Shown: in pieces, positions 18,515 to 27,293 of the stretch
Layout: every line of letters starts with the position of its first letter
Position numbering within the stretch: position 1 is the first letter of the stretch
Assembly (NCBI GenBank): GCA_944386755.1
Contig: CALXCF010000008.1
Location: forward strand, 1-63,437
Reading direction: 5' to 3'
DNA length: 63,437 nt
DNA from: an uncultured Clostridia bacterium
GTDB taxonomy: Bacteria > Bacillota > Clostridia > TANB77 > CAG-508
Translations under genes and position numbers: made by a program
The notes under the pieces: model-generated
Seen by the model: the letters and a program-made list of their open reading frames with translations, nothing else
What the model was told of the DNA's origin: nothing
The model's database searches: none

Positions 18515-19216
18515 TTGATTAATAAAAAAAGGATATTATATATATTAATAATTTGTTATTTATTTATTGTAACATTATCTAATTCAGTTTATGCAGCAAC
18601 TATAAATATGCAATTATATTCAAATCAAAGTGAAATTGAAGTTAAAGAGAACTCTACAATAGAAGTAGAAGTGAATTTGTTAGATTTTGATAGAATACCT
18701 GAAAATATTGTTTTAGGTTGCTATGCTGAAATTGTATATGATAATGACATATTGAAATTACAAGATATAGAGGGAAAAAATGGTTGGAATGTAGAATATA
18801 ATGATAAAACAAATAAGATTGTAATGGATACTGATAGTGCCAACGCAAATACAACAATTGCTGTTATAACTTTTGAAATTAATAAAGAAGATATAACTAG
18901 GAATGAAAATGTGACAATTTATTTAAAAAATATGGTTTTAACAGATGGGAATTTTGAAATAAATGCTGAATTGCAAACAAATATTAATATAAAAGCAAGT
19001 AATGAATATCAAGACGATGTACAAGTTTTAAGAGAAGTATATACTACTTCTGGCGAAATGTTGGTAAATAACAAATTAAATTCTTTGGATGAAACAGCTT
19101 TAAAAGATAGAATTTTACCATTTGTGGGTAATGGCAAAATAATTTTAATAGCAATATTAGTTTTATTGGTTTTAATAATTATTTTTAGAGTAAAAGCAAG
19201 AAAAATTAAGTATTAG
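18515..19216 (+). CDS. Anchored cohesin-like protein
   Basis: A protein of about 233 residues with a signal peptide (cut near VYAA) and one beta-rich domain (about 30-165). IEVEVNLLDFDRIPENIV, YDNDILKLQDIE, ANTTIAVITFEIN and the alternating strands fit the cohesin/CBM2-like fold. The C terminus has LPFVG, a 20-residue hydrophobic helix and RVKARKIKY, like a sortase signal or a simple membrane anchor. TTG 18515 follows AGGTGAT and is preferred over GTG 18506. The dockerin on the preceding gene makes a cohesin call attractive, but it rests on fold pattern by eye. Confidence 0.68.
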   Translation: MINKKRILYILIICYLFIVTLSNSVYAATINMQLYSNQSEIEVKENSTIEVEVNLLDFDRIPENIVLGCYAEIVYDNDILKLQDIEGKNGWNVEYNDKTNKIVMDTDSANANTTIAVITFEINKEDITRNENVTIYLKNMVLTDGNFEINAELQTNINIKASNEYQDDVQVLREVYTTSGEMLVNNKLNSLDETALKDRILPFVGNGKIILIAILVLLVLIIIFRVKARKIKY

Positions 19217-19480
19217 GATATTGTAAAATCTTTTAGAAATGATAGACAATAATTTATTAAATGCAAAAGATAATTATCGTAAACAAAAGGAAAAAGGCTT
19301 ATTTAGAGACAAAAACTAACCAGATAATAGACTATAAATTTGCAAAATATATTAATATTTAAAAAAAGTTGCATAAAAATGTAAATTTAAGTTAAAATAT
19401 TAAAAAAAATTTAAAAAAACTATTGCATTGAAAATGACTAAATGATATAATAGTTTTAGATTGAAAAAGGAGGATTGAAA
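19217..19480 (+). other. Intergenic region before the sortase substrate
   Basis: This 264-base gap is A/T-rich and holds no supportable gene; a 26-codon frame at 19239 lacks a ribosome site. The only clear element is the promoter at 19423-19451. Confidence 0.6.
19423..19451 (+). promoter_or_regulatory. Promoter of the sortase module
   Basis: TTGCAT (19423-19428), 17 bases, TATAAT (19446-19451). A near-consensus promoter about 30 bases before the substrate gene, so this small surface protein is probably well expressed. Confidence 0.75.
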
Positions 19481-20008
19481 ATGAGAAAATTATTAACAAG
19501 CGTATTACTAATGGTAATGTTAGTAATGGTAGTAGCACCATTCGTAAATGCTGCAACATCTGATACTTTAGCTGACGATTTATATGCAAAATTATCTGCA
19601 TATGGAATGACATCAGCAGAAAAAGTTAAAGTTGAAAGATACTTAGCTGATAATTCAGTAACAGATGAACAAGCAAATACAATATTAGCAAAAGCTGATG
19701 AAGCAATTGCTATCATGGATGCTGAAGGAACAAAAGACATCAGTGCACTTTCAGCAGATGCAAAAAATAGAATTATTGCTATTGCACAAGAAGCTGCATC
19801 TACTATTGGTTTAACTCTAGTTTTCAAATCAGGAACAGTAGAAGTGTACAAAGATGGTGTATTAATTGAAACTGCTACATTAAGTAACGGTGACAAATTA
19901 GTTTACACAGGAAATAATATAAACGTATTTCTAGTTGTTGCTTCAGTAGCTGTAATTGCCCTAGCTACAACAGTTGTTGTAAGAAAAAGAATGACAGTTG
20001 GAGCATAG
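19481..20008 (+). CDS. Small acidic surface protein, probable sortase substrate
   Basis: A protein of about 175 residues. The signal peptide (about 1-25) ends FVNAA. The body is acidic and helical. The C terminus has LVYTGNN, a hydrophobic helix and VVRKRM: the layout of a cell-wall sorting signal, with LVYTG in the LPxTG position. ATG 19481 follows AAAGGAGG by seven bases and is preferred to TTG 19475. It lies directly before a class D sortase, like other small acidic substrates paired with such enzymes. The sorting motif is proposed, not proven. Confidence 0.75.
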   Translation: MRKLLTSVLLMVMLVMVVAPFVNAATSDTLADDLYAKLSAYGMTSAEKVKVERYLADNSVTDEQANTILAKADEAIAIMDAEGTKDISALSADAKNRIIAIAQEAASTIGLTLVFKSGTVEVYKDGVLIETATLSNGDKLVYTGNNINVFLVVASVAVIALATTVVVRKRMTVGA

Positions 20009-20011
20009 TGA

Positions 20012-20620
20012 ATGAAGAAATTTATAAAAGCAACTATTATTGATGTAATAGTTGCTTTCTTAATTTTAATCTTGATTATTTTTTCTATCTATATGTGTTT
20101 AGGGCAAGCAATAGAAGAAAATATCCAATTAATTAATCAAGTAGCAATTAAAGTAGAAAATACTACTGAACAAAAAGAAATGGAAATGAATGAAAATAAT
20201 AGATTAGAAAACTATCCAGAATATGGTACACAATATGCAACTATTGAAATTTCTAAAATAGATGTAGATTTACCAGTATATTATGGAGATACTTTAGAGA
20301 TTCTAAAAAAAGGAGTTGGCCATTCAAGTGGAAGCTATTTTCCAGGTGAAGGTGGTTCAATAGTTTATATGGGACATAACTCTAGAAAAGTATTTAGAAG
20401 GTTTTCTGAGTTGCAAATTGGCGACAGTATTAAAGTAACTACTAGTTACGGGGAATTTAATTATAAAATTTATGATATGCAACTAATAAATGAAACAGAG
20501 ACAGATAAATTACCAATTCAAAAAGAAAAAGAAATATTAATGGTTTATACTTGTTATCCATTTAATAATATTGGGTATGCAACACAAAGATATGTAGTGT
20601 ATGCAGAATTAGCAGAATAG
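20012..20620 (+). CDS. Class D sortase
   Basis: A 202-residue transpeptidase with an N-terminal membrane anchor (about 9-31). The catalytic histidine is in VYMGHNSRKVFRRF (about 123), the cysteine in LMVYTCYPF (about 178) and the arginine in TQRYVVYAEL (about 194). Class D sortases join proteins to peptidoglycan or process spore and surface proteins in sporulating Gram-positives. It starts three bases after its presumed substrate ends, with TTGGAG eight bases before the ATG. The anchored cohesin-like protein could be a second substrate. Confidence 0.92.
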   Translation: MKKFIKATIIDVIVAFLILILIIFSIYMCLGQAIEENIQLINQVAIKVENTTEQKEMEMNENNRLENYPEYGTQYATIEISKIDVDLPVYYGDTLEILKKGVGHSSGSYFPGEGGSIVYMGHNSRKVFRRFSELQIGDSIKVTTSYGEFNYKIYDMQLINETETDKLPIQKEKEILMVYTCYPFNNIGYATQRYVVYAELAE

Positions 20621-20631
20621 GAGGAGAATTT

Positions 20632-21477
20632 ATGAATACAGTAATTAAAATAATTAGATTTATATTATTAATTGTATTAACAGTTTCAATTATTGCTCTA
20701 GTATTTATAAATATAGCTAGTTCTACTATTTTGAATAAAGAATACATATTAGGAAAAATGGATGAAACATTTTATTATATGGATATTAGAGAAGAATTAG
20801 AAAATAATTTTGAAAATTATATTGGTCAATCAGGTTTTGATGAAGAAGTAATGAATAATATTGTGACAGAGGAAAAAATTAAAGAAGATACTGGAATAAT
20901 ATTGAGTAATATTTATGATGGTACTTCAGAAGAAATATCAACTGAAGAGATAGAACAAAATTTAAGAACAAATATTGAAAATTCTTTGAATCATGATTTA
21001 ACGGCAACTCAAGAAAAAATGGTAAACCAATATATTGATACAATTTGCGAGCAATACTTAAATATTATGTCTCATACAAGCTATGAAAATAATATACATA
21101 ATGTGCTATTGAAAATTAATGGCTATATTGAATTAGCAAATAAAGTATTAATAATTTCTATTGCGGTATCAGCATTATTAATTATCATATCTGATTATAA
21201 GAAAATAATAAAGGCTTTATCTCATTTGGGTATAGGTTTATTTGCGTCTGGAACTTTTGGAATTATAGTAGATATGTATATTAATGCTAAAATTAGGATT
21301 GATAATATAGTAATTTTGAATGATGCAATTTCAGAAGTTATTAGAAATATTTTAAATAATATTTTTATAACTATAAGAAATCAAGGAGTCATATTATTAG
21401 TTATTGGAATAGCATTGATTATTGTTGGAAATGGAATACAAACTTATTTGAATAAAAAGCAAGAAGAAATTGATTAA
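20632..21477 (+). CDS. Membrane protein of unknown function
   Basis: A 281-residue protein with one N-terminal membrane segment (about 8-30), a hydrophilic, acidic extracytoplasmic domain (about 31-165) and three membrane segments after it (about 168-188, 197-217 and 243-266). I do not recognise the family. It starts 11 bases after the sortase behind GGAGGAG, so it is probably co-transcribed and may take part in surface-protein or glycan assembly. That is guilt by position only. Confidence 0.75.
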   Translation: MNTVIKIIRFILLIVLTVSIIALVFINIASSTILNKEYILGKMDETFYYMDIREELENNFENYIGQSGFDEEVMNNIVTEEKIKEDTGIILSNIYDGTSEEISTEEIEQNLRTNIENSLNHDLTATQEKMVNQYIDTICEQYLNIMSHTSYENNIHNVLLKINGYIELANKVLIISIAVSALLIIISDYKKIIKALSHLGIGLFASGTFGIIVDMYINAKIRIDNIVILNDAISEVIRNILNNIFITIRNQGVILLVIGIALIIVGNGIQTYLNKKQEEID

Positions 21478-21508
21478 TGTTACGAAATATTATACGAAGG
21501 AGTTAAAA

Positions 21509-22240
21509 ATGGAGGAATTAGATTTAAAAGAGCTTTTTGAAATATTTTGGAGTAAAAAGATACAAATACTACTAATTGTTTTGATATTTGCAGTGATAGG
21601 AATTATTTATACAATTGGATTTGTAACACCAGAATATACTTCATCAACTAGACTTGTATTAGCTAGATCAAACCAAGAAGGACAAACTCAAACTGCAGGA
21701 AATACTACTAATTCTATTACAACAACAGATATAACTTTAAATTCAAATTTAGTACCTACATATAGTGTTATAGTTAAAAGTAAAGATGTATTAGGTCAAG
21801 TTATATCTAATCTAGGAATAGATATTTCATGGGAAGAATTAAGTAAGAATTTAACTGTAAGTGCTGTTGAAGATACGGAAGTTATTGAAATATCAATAAC
21901 AAATAGTGATCCAGCAAATGCAACTAAAATAGCAAATGAAATAGCAAAAGTATTTACAAATAAGGTTTCTGATATATTTAACATAAGTAATGTGTATGTT
22001 TTAGATGAAGCAGAAGTACCAAATGGTCCATCTAATATTAATCATACTAGAGATGTAATAATATTTGCTTTTATAGGACTTGTTATTGCTGTAATGTATG
22101 TGTTAGTTGCTAATATGCTTGATACTACAGTAAAAACAGCAGATGATATAGAAAGACTATATAAGTTACCAGTATTAGCATCTATACCTATTTATGGAAC
22201 AGAAACACAAAAGAAAAAGAAAAAAGGAGGTAGGAAATAA
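21509..22240 (+). CDS. Wzz/CapA-like chain-length regulator and kinase activator
   Basis: A protein of about 243 residues with two membrane segments (about 21-42 and 177-199) around an extracytoplasmic domain, and a short cytoplasmic tail. This matches the Gram-positive Wzz-domain proteins (CapA, YwqC, EpsA) that set polymer length and activate a partner BY-kinase. ATG 21509 follows AAGGAG by six bases and is preferred over the in-frame ATG at 21470 inside the previous gene. The stop overlaps the kinase start. Confidence 0.9.
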   Translation: MEELDLKELFEIFWSKKIQILLIVLIFAVIGIIYTIGFVTPEYTSSTRLVLARSNQEGQTQTAGNTTNSITTTDITLNSNLVPTYSVIVKSKDVLGQVISNLGIDISWEELSKNLTVSAVEDTEVIEISITNSDPANATKIANEIAKVFTNKVSDIFNISNVYVLDEAEVPNGPSNINHTRDVIIFAFIGLVIAVMYVLVANMLDTTVKTADDIERLYKLPVLASIPIYGTETQKKKKKGGRK

Positions 22241-23283
22241 TGAAAAAAGAATTAATTGCAGAATTAGAACCAAAATCTCCTATATCAGAAGTGTTTAGAA
22301 CATTAAGGACTAATATTCAATTTATGAATACAAAAGGAAAATTAAAAACAATTTTAATAACATCTACTTTTCCAGGTGAGGGCAAAAGCTGGGTTGCATC
22401 AAACTTAGCGGTTACTTTTGCGCAAGCAGGAAAAAAAGTTGTTTTAATAGATGCTGATATGAGAAAGGGTAGACAATATACTATTTTTGGTATTTCACCA
22501 ATACCAGGACTTTCAAATTATTTATCCGGAATAGACATGGATGATGAGGAAAGAGATATTACAGATATTGCTGATTATATTCAAGATACTGAAATAGATA
22601 ATTTATTTGTCATGCCAGCTGGAAATATTCCACCGAACCCTTCAGAATTATTAATTTCGCCACAAATGGTTGATTTATTAGAACAACTAAAAGAATTATG
22701 TGATATAGTAATAGTTGATGGAACTCCAAATGAATTGGTAACAGATTCATTAATTATTACAAGATTAGTAGATTCAACAATTATTGTTACAGCAAGTAAA
22801 CAAACTAAAAAAGATAATTTAAGAAGAGCTGTTCAAAATATACAAAATGTAGGTGGAAAAATTGCAGGAGTGGTAGTAAACAAAGTACCAATTGCTGCTA
22901 AAAAATATGAGCAATCATATTATTATGGTTCAACTGAATTATCTAAAGCTAGAAGTGATATGAAGAAAGCAATGAGAAAAAGTGTAAATTCTAGTTCTCG
23001 TTCTCATACACAGGATTCAAGCTCTAAACATTCAGAAAATAGAGAAAGAAATGTGCAGCAGAGAAATTCTAATTTGGACAATACGAAAGTAACTAACAAT
23101 CAGAATCGTTCTTATGTTGTAAATAATGATTTTAATGAAGATAAAAATCATGAAGCTAATAGCGGGGAACTGCAAAGAAATATCAAGGTAAATACATCAA
23201 GTGAAGCATCATTAGAAAAAACAAATGATATTTTAAAACAAATAAATGAATACATTGATAGAGAAAAAAAGAATTTAAAATAA
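22240..23283 (+). CDS. BY-kinase (CapB/CpsD/EpsB-like tyrosine kinase)
   Basis: A 347-residue cytoplasmic kinase. Walker A is in TSTFPGEGKSWVASN (about 47-61), Walker A' in VVLIDADMRKG (about 73-83) and Walker B in IVIVDGTPNE (about 157-166). BY-kinases autophosphorylate on C-terminal tyrosines and control glycan polymerisation with the Wzz partner. Here the tail (about 245-347) is long, Ser/Asn/Arg-rich and poor in tyrosine; the densest cluster is YEQSYYYG near 226-233. So the usual terminal tyrosine cluster is missing or displaced. Confidence 0.92.
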   Translation: MKKELIAELEPKSPISEVFRTLRTNIQFMNTKGKLKTILITSTFPGEGKSWVASNLAVTFAQAGKKVVLIDADMRKGRQYTIFGISPIPGLSNYLSGIDMDDEERDITDIADYIQDTEIDNLFVMPAGNIPPNPSELLISPQMVDLLEQLKELCDIVIVDGTPNELVTDSLIITRLVDSTIIVTASKQTKKDNLRRAVQNIQNVGGKIAGVVVNKVPIAAKKYEQSYYYGSTELSKARSDMKKAMRKSVNSSSRSHTQDSSSKHSENRERNVQQRNSNLDNTKVTNNQNRSYVVNNDFNEDKNHEANSGELQRNIKVNTSSEASLEKTNDILKQINEYIDREKKNLK

Positions 23284-23317
23284 AAGAATAATAAAGTACA
23301 AAAGGGGAAGAAACAAG

Positions 23318-24100
23318 ATGATAGACTTACATTCACACATATTACCAAATATTGATGATGGATCAAGAAGTATTGAAGAAACATTTAATCTAATTAAAGA
23401 AGCGAAAAATGTGGGGTTTGATGCAATTATATCAACCTCACATTATATGGAAAATTATTATGAAACAGATACACCAGAAAGAGAAGTATGGGTTAATGCT
23501 ATTTATGAAAATTTGCAAGCTAAAAATATAGATATAAGATTATATTTAGGAAACGAGATATATTTATCAGAAAATATCATAAAATTATTAGAAGAGGGAA
23601 AGGCATCAACAATCAATGATACAAGTTATGTTCTATTTGAAATGCCATTAAATGCAGAGCCTTTGAATTTATATGATATAGTTTATCAAATGTTACAATG
23701 CAAATTAGTACCAATTTTAGCACATCCAGAAAGATACTCTTTTGTACAAAAAGAACCAGAATTAGTATATGACTTAATTCAAAAAGGTGTGTTGATGCAA
23801 GCAAATTATGGTAGTATTATAGGACAATATGGAGAAAAAGCAAAAATGATAGTAAGAAAATTTTTGGAAAATAGAATGATACATTTTTTAGGTTCAGATG
23901 TTCATAGACAAAATACAATTTATCCTAGAATACCTGAAATATTGACAGAATTAAATGATTTAATTGGTGAAGAAAAATTAGAAGAATTAACAACAAAAAA
24001 TCCGGGATTAGTTTTAAAAAACAAAAGAATTGATATTGATGAACCAATACCTGTAGAATTATCTTTAAAAGAAAAAATTATAATGAATTTCAAAAAATAG
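23318..24100 (+). CDS. PHP-family tyrosine phosphatase (CapC/CpsB/YwqE-like)
   Basis: A 260-residue metal-dependent phosphatase with the N-terminal metal motif DLHSHILPNIDDG, the STSHY motif, LAHPERY (about 150) and GSDVHR (about 199). It removes phosphate from the BY-kinase, completing the three-part regulator with the two preceding genes. The start follows AAGGGGAAG. The gene ends directly in a GGGACGGTCC repeat, which closes the glycan island. Confidence 0.95.
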   Translation: MIDLHSHILPNIDDGSRSIEETFNLIKEAKNVGFDAIISTSHYMENYYETDTPEREVWVNAIYENLQAKNIDIRLYLGNEIYLSENIIKLLEEGKASTINDTSYVLFEMPLNAEPLNLYDIVYQMLQCKLVPILAHPERYSFVQKEPELVYDLIQKGVLMQANYGSIIGQYGEKAKMIVRKFLENRMIHFLGSDVHRQNTIYPRIPEILTELNDLIGEEKLEELTTKNPGLVLKNKRIDIDEPIPVELSLKEKIIMNFKK

Positions 24101-24158
24101 GGATTAAGGGACGGTCCTAAAAATCCCTCTTTTCGGGGACTTAGGGACGGACCTCAAA
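24099..24158. repeat. GGGACGGTCC palindromic repeat (type A)
   Basis: Two GGGACGG cores (around 24108 and 24144) flank an AGGGATTTTT/AAAAATCCCT hairpin. The same element recurs at 40452, 42277, 52625 and 60605. Confidence 0.8.
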
Positions 24159-24183
24159 ATTAAAGAGAGGAAGTAAGATAACT

Positions 24184-25548
24184 ATGAGAAAGTACTTTGG
24201 AACAGATGGAATCAGAAGAATTGCAAATACAGAATTATCACCAGAGTTAGTGTATAGAGTTGCAAAAGCGGGAGCATATGTATTATCAAAACATACTGAC
24301 CATACGCCAACAATTTTAATTGGTAGAGATACACGTATATCTGGAACATTAATTGAAAGTGCAATGGTAGCAGGTTTTTTGAGTTATGGGGCAAATGTAA
24401 AACTTTTAGGAGTTATACCAACACCAGCAGTAGCATATCTAACAAGAAAATTAAATGCAGATGCAAGTGTTGTAATTTCAGCATCACACAATACATATGA
24501 ATTCAATGGAATTAAATATTTTAGTAATAAAGGAATGAAAATACCAGATTCTCTAGAAGAAGAAATAGAAGAAGTGATGGAATCAGGAAAACTAGAAGAG
24601 TTAACAGCAGTTAATGATAAAATAGGAGTTTCAGAATATGCTCTTGAATTAATGGATGAATATGTATATTTCTTTAGAAAATATTTTGATGATGTAATTG
24701 AGCAAAATATGAAAAAAGATTTTATTGTAGGTCTGGACACAGCAAATGGTGCAACATCTGTTGTTGCTGAAAAAGTATTTAAAGTATTAGGAATACCATA
24801 TAAAATTATAAATAATCACCCAGATGGAATAAATATAAATGATAATTGTGGTTCTACTCATTTAGATGGATTAAAGAAATTTGTAGTTGATAATAAATTA
24901 AGTTTAGGTATTGCATATGATGGTGATGGGGATCGTTGCTTAGCTGTTGATGAAAATGGAAATGAAATTGATGGAGATAAATTATTAGCTATTATTTCTA
25001 ATAGTTTAAGAAAAAAAGGAAAATTAAACAAAGATACTATAGTTGCAACAGTTATGAGTAATTTAGGATTAAATAAATATGCAAGAGATAATGGATTAGA
25101 ATTATTACAAACTAAAGTTGGAGATAGATATGTTTTAGAAGAAATGCTAAAAGATGGATTTAATTTAGGTGGAGAACAATCAGGTCATGTTATTTTACTA
25201 GATTATAATCCAACAGGTGATGGTATTTTAACTTCTTTAATGTTAATACAAGCGATTTTAGAAGAAGATAAAAAAGCATCAGAATTAGGAAATATGGTAA
25301 AGCTATATCCTCAAGTATTGATAAATGCTAAAGTTAATGCTGATAAGAAATATGATTATGAAAAAGATGCAACTATAAAAGAAGCAATTGAAAAATTGGA
25401 GAAAGAATTTGCTGGAAATGGAAGAGTATTAATTAGACCATCAGGAACTGAGCCTTTAGTTAGAGTTATGATTGAAGGGGAAGATCAAGATTATATTACA
25501 AAAAAAGCAAGAGAAATTGCAGACTTAATTGAAGAAAAATTGAAATAA
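24184..25548 (+). CDS. glmM: Phosphoglucosamine mutase
   Basis: A 454-residue enzyme that turns glucosamine-6-phosphate into glucosamine-1-phosphate for UDP-GlcNAc synthesis. The start KYFGTDGIRR, the active-site serine in ISASHN (about 100), the metal loop DGDGDRC (about 243-249) and the phosphate loop RPSGTEPLVRVM (about 418-429) are all present, as is full length. UDP-GlcNAc is the precursor of both peptidoglycan and the upstream glycan pathway. It starts after GAGAGGAAG. Confidence 0.97.
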   Translation: MRKYFGTDGIRRIANTELSPELVYRVAKAGAYVLSKHTDHTPTILIGRDTRISGTLIESAMVAGFLSYGANVKLLGVIPTPAVAYLTRKLNADASVVISASHNTYEFNGIKYFSNKGMKIPDSLEEEIEEVMESGKLEELTAVNDKIGVSEYALELMDEYVYFFRKYFDDVIEQNMKKDFIVGLDTANGATSVVAEKVFKVLGIPYKIINNHPDGININDNCGSTHLDGLKKFVVDNKLSLGIAYDGDGDRCLAVDENGNEIDGDKLLAIISNSLRKKGKLNKDTIVATVMSNLGLNKYARDNGLELLQTKVGDRYVLEEMLKDGFNLGGEQSGHVILLDYNPTGDGILTSLMLIQAILEEDKKASELGNMVKLYPQVLINAKVNADKKYDYEKDATIKEAIEKLEKEFAGNGRVLIRPSGTEPLVRVMIEGEDQDYITKKAREIADLIEEKLK

Positions 25549-25682
25549 ATAAAAGTATGATGAATATGAATTTGATACTGTAACACTTTTGTAATATAAA
25601 AGTAATATAAAAATAATTGAATAAAGATTGAAAAAGTGATAATATAAATTCAAAATAACAGAAGAAAAATGGGGGAATTAAT

Positions 25683-26021
25683 ATGTTTATTTTTGATATT
25701 TCAAATCCATTAACACTAATTTTAATGCTAGCAGCAACAGTTTTATTAATATTTTTAGCTCAAGAAATAAAGAAAAGTTATGTGGCAGCTATAATGTTAT
25801 TTGCATACTTAATAATCTTAGTTGTTCATGTAGCACAAATAGCAACATTATCAGAAGAATTTAGATATATGGTTACAACCTTATCTAGATGTATTGCAAT
25901 TGATTTTGTATTTGTTCTAATAACATTTTTCTCATATTTATGGGTTGATGATATTGAAGCAAAAGTTAGTGGTAAAAAGAGTATTGATAATAGTTTGGAT
26001 TGGTTTTGGAAAAAAGTATAG
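25683..26021 (+). CDS. Small membrane protein of unknown function
   Basis: A 112-residue protein with three to four membrane segments (about 8-25, 33-52 and 65-90) and a basic C terminus ending SLDWFWKKV. I do not recognise the family. The ATG follows GGGGGAAT at good spacing, and TTGAAT...TAATAT upstream is a possible promoter. Its place before spoIIP gives no firm hint of role. Confidence 0.7.
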   Translation: MFIFDISNPLTLILMLAATVLLIFLAQEIKKSYVAAIMLFAYLIILVVHVAQIATLSEEFRYMVTTLSRCIAIDFVFVLITFFSYLWVDDIEAKVSGKKSIDNSLDWFWKKV

Positions 26022-26083
26022 GTATATATTAAATAGTCAAGCATATATATAATATAGTAAACTTTGGAACTAAGGAGAAAAAT

Positions 26084-27293
26084 ATGTTTAATGTTACTAT
26101 ATTAAAAATGCGTGATTTAATTAAATACTTTATTGGCTTACTAACGACAATCATAGTAGTGATTGTTGTTAGTAAGTTTTTTTCTAAAAATGAGGAAAAC
26201 AATAGCGAAAATAAAATAGTAAATGAAGTAAAAAATGGAATAAGTATGTTATCAGAGCAAAGTTTTCTTGGATGTTTTGAACAAGCAGTACCAACTATGG
26301 CAAATCTAAATGAAGAATATAGCAAAGTAGCTAAAGAAGATGACCATAGTAGAGAGGATATATTACAGGGAGTTTTAGAGACACAAATAAGTTCTATAAA
26401 AGGCATAGAGAATTCAGCAAATGGAAATAATAATCAAGACTCACAAAATTCACAAGGTGAGACATCAGAAGATGTGGAATCATCAAATGAGACTCAAGAA
26501 GCAACAAATCAAAATGCGCGGAGTGCAAGAAGCTGGAGTAAAAACAGAAGTGATAACAAATAATCCAATAACAGAGTCATACAATGTAGAATATGGAAAA
26601 GTGAAGATAAAAAATGGAACAGATTATACATTAACACAAGAAATGCTAACACCAGATATTACAATTGAAAATAAGAATATAGTATTATTCCATACACATA
26701 GTTGTGAAAGCTATACGTCAAGTGAGGTATATCCATATACACCAACCGGAAATTACAGAACAACAGATTTGAATTTTACAGTAACAAGAGTAGGAACAGA
26801 ATTGGAAACTCAATTAAAACAATATAATTATAATGTTGTACATAGTACAGACTATCATGATTACCCAGCATATAATGGTTCTTATACACGTTCTTTAAAA
26901 ACTGTACAAAATATCTTGCAAACAACGTCTGCAGATATTATAATAGATGTACATAGAGATGCAATTGGTTCGAGAAGTGATTACGCCCCAACTGTGAAAA
27001 TAGGAGATACAGATGAGGCGGCACAATTGATGTTTGTTATAGGAACAAATGCAGGAGGGCTATGGCATCCAAACTGGAATCAAAATTTAAAATTTGCAAT
27101 TAAAATTCAAGAAAAAGCAGAAGAAATGTATCCAGGACTATTTAAACCAATAATGCTAACCAAGTCAAGATATAATCAGCATACAGGAAAATATGCAAGT
27201 ATAATAGAAGTTGGAGCAACTGGAAATACATTAGAACAATGTTTAACAAGTATGAAATATTTAGCTAAAGTAATGAATGAGGTAATACAATGA
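26084..27293 (+). CDS. spoIIP: Stage II sporulation protein P, needs +1 recoding at CGG 26519
   Basis: SpoIIP is the amidase/endopeptidase that works with SpoIID to dissolve septal peptidoglycan during engulfment. The first part (from ATG 26084, after AAGGAG) has one membrane segment (about 12-32) and an Asn/Glu/Ser-rich linker. The catalytic domain lies in the +1 frame: IVLFHTHSCESY, GNYRTTDLNFTVTRVG, IIDVHRDAIG and IIEVGATGNTLEQ. Zero frame runs AAT GCG CGG AGT and stops at 26561; stepping to GGA 26520 opens the frame to 27293, giving about 402 residues. An A4 run lies a few bases earlier. SpoIID and SpoIIQ being intact argues against loss of sporulation. Confidence 0.85.
26519..26521 (+). 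other. In-frame CGG recoding site 2 (spoIIP)
   Basis: GCG CGG AGT in zero frame; the catalytic domain continues from GGA GTG CAA in the +1 frame. The preceding codon gives no slippery re-pairing. Confidence 0.75.

Noticed and set aside
19239..19319. A 26-codon open frame between the cohesin-like and sortase-substrate genes
   Set aside because: No ribosome site and no recognisable feature; likely chance.
26421..26520. An ATG-started frame that would let the SpoIIP catalytic domain begin as a separate gene at 26421
   Set aside because: The residues before the junction (basic, His/Gln/Met-rich) are an out-of-frame reading of the SpoIIP linker, there is no ribosome site and no export signal.
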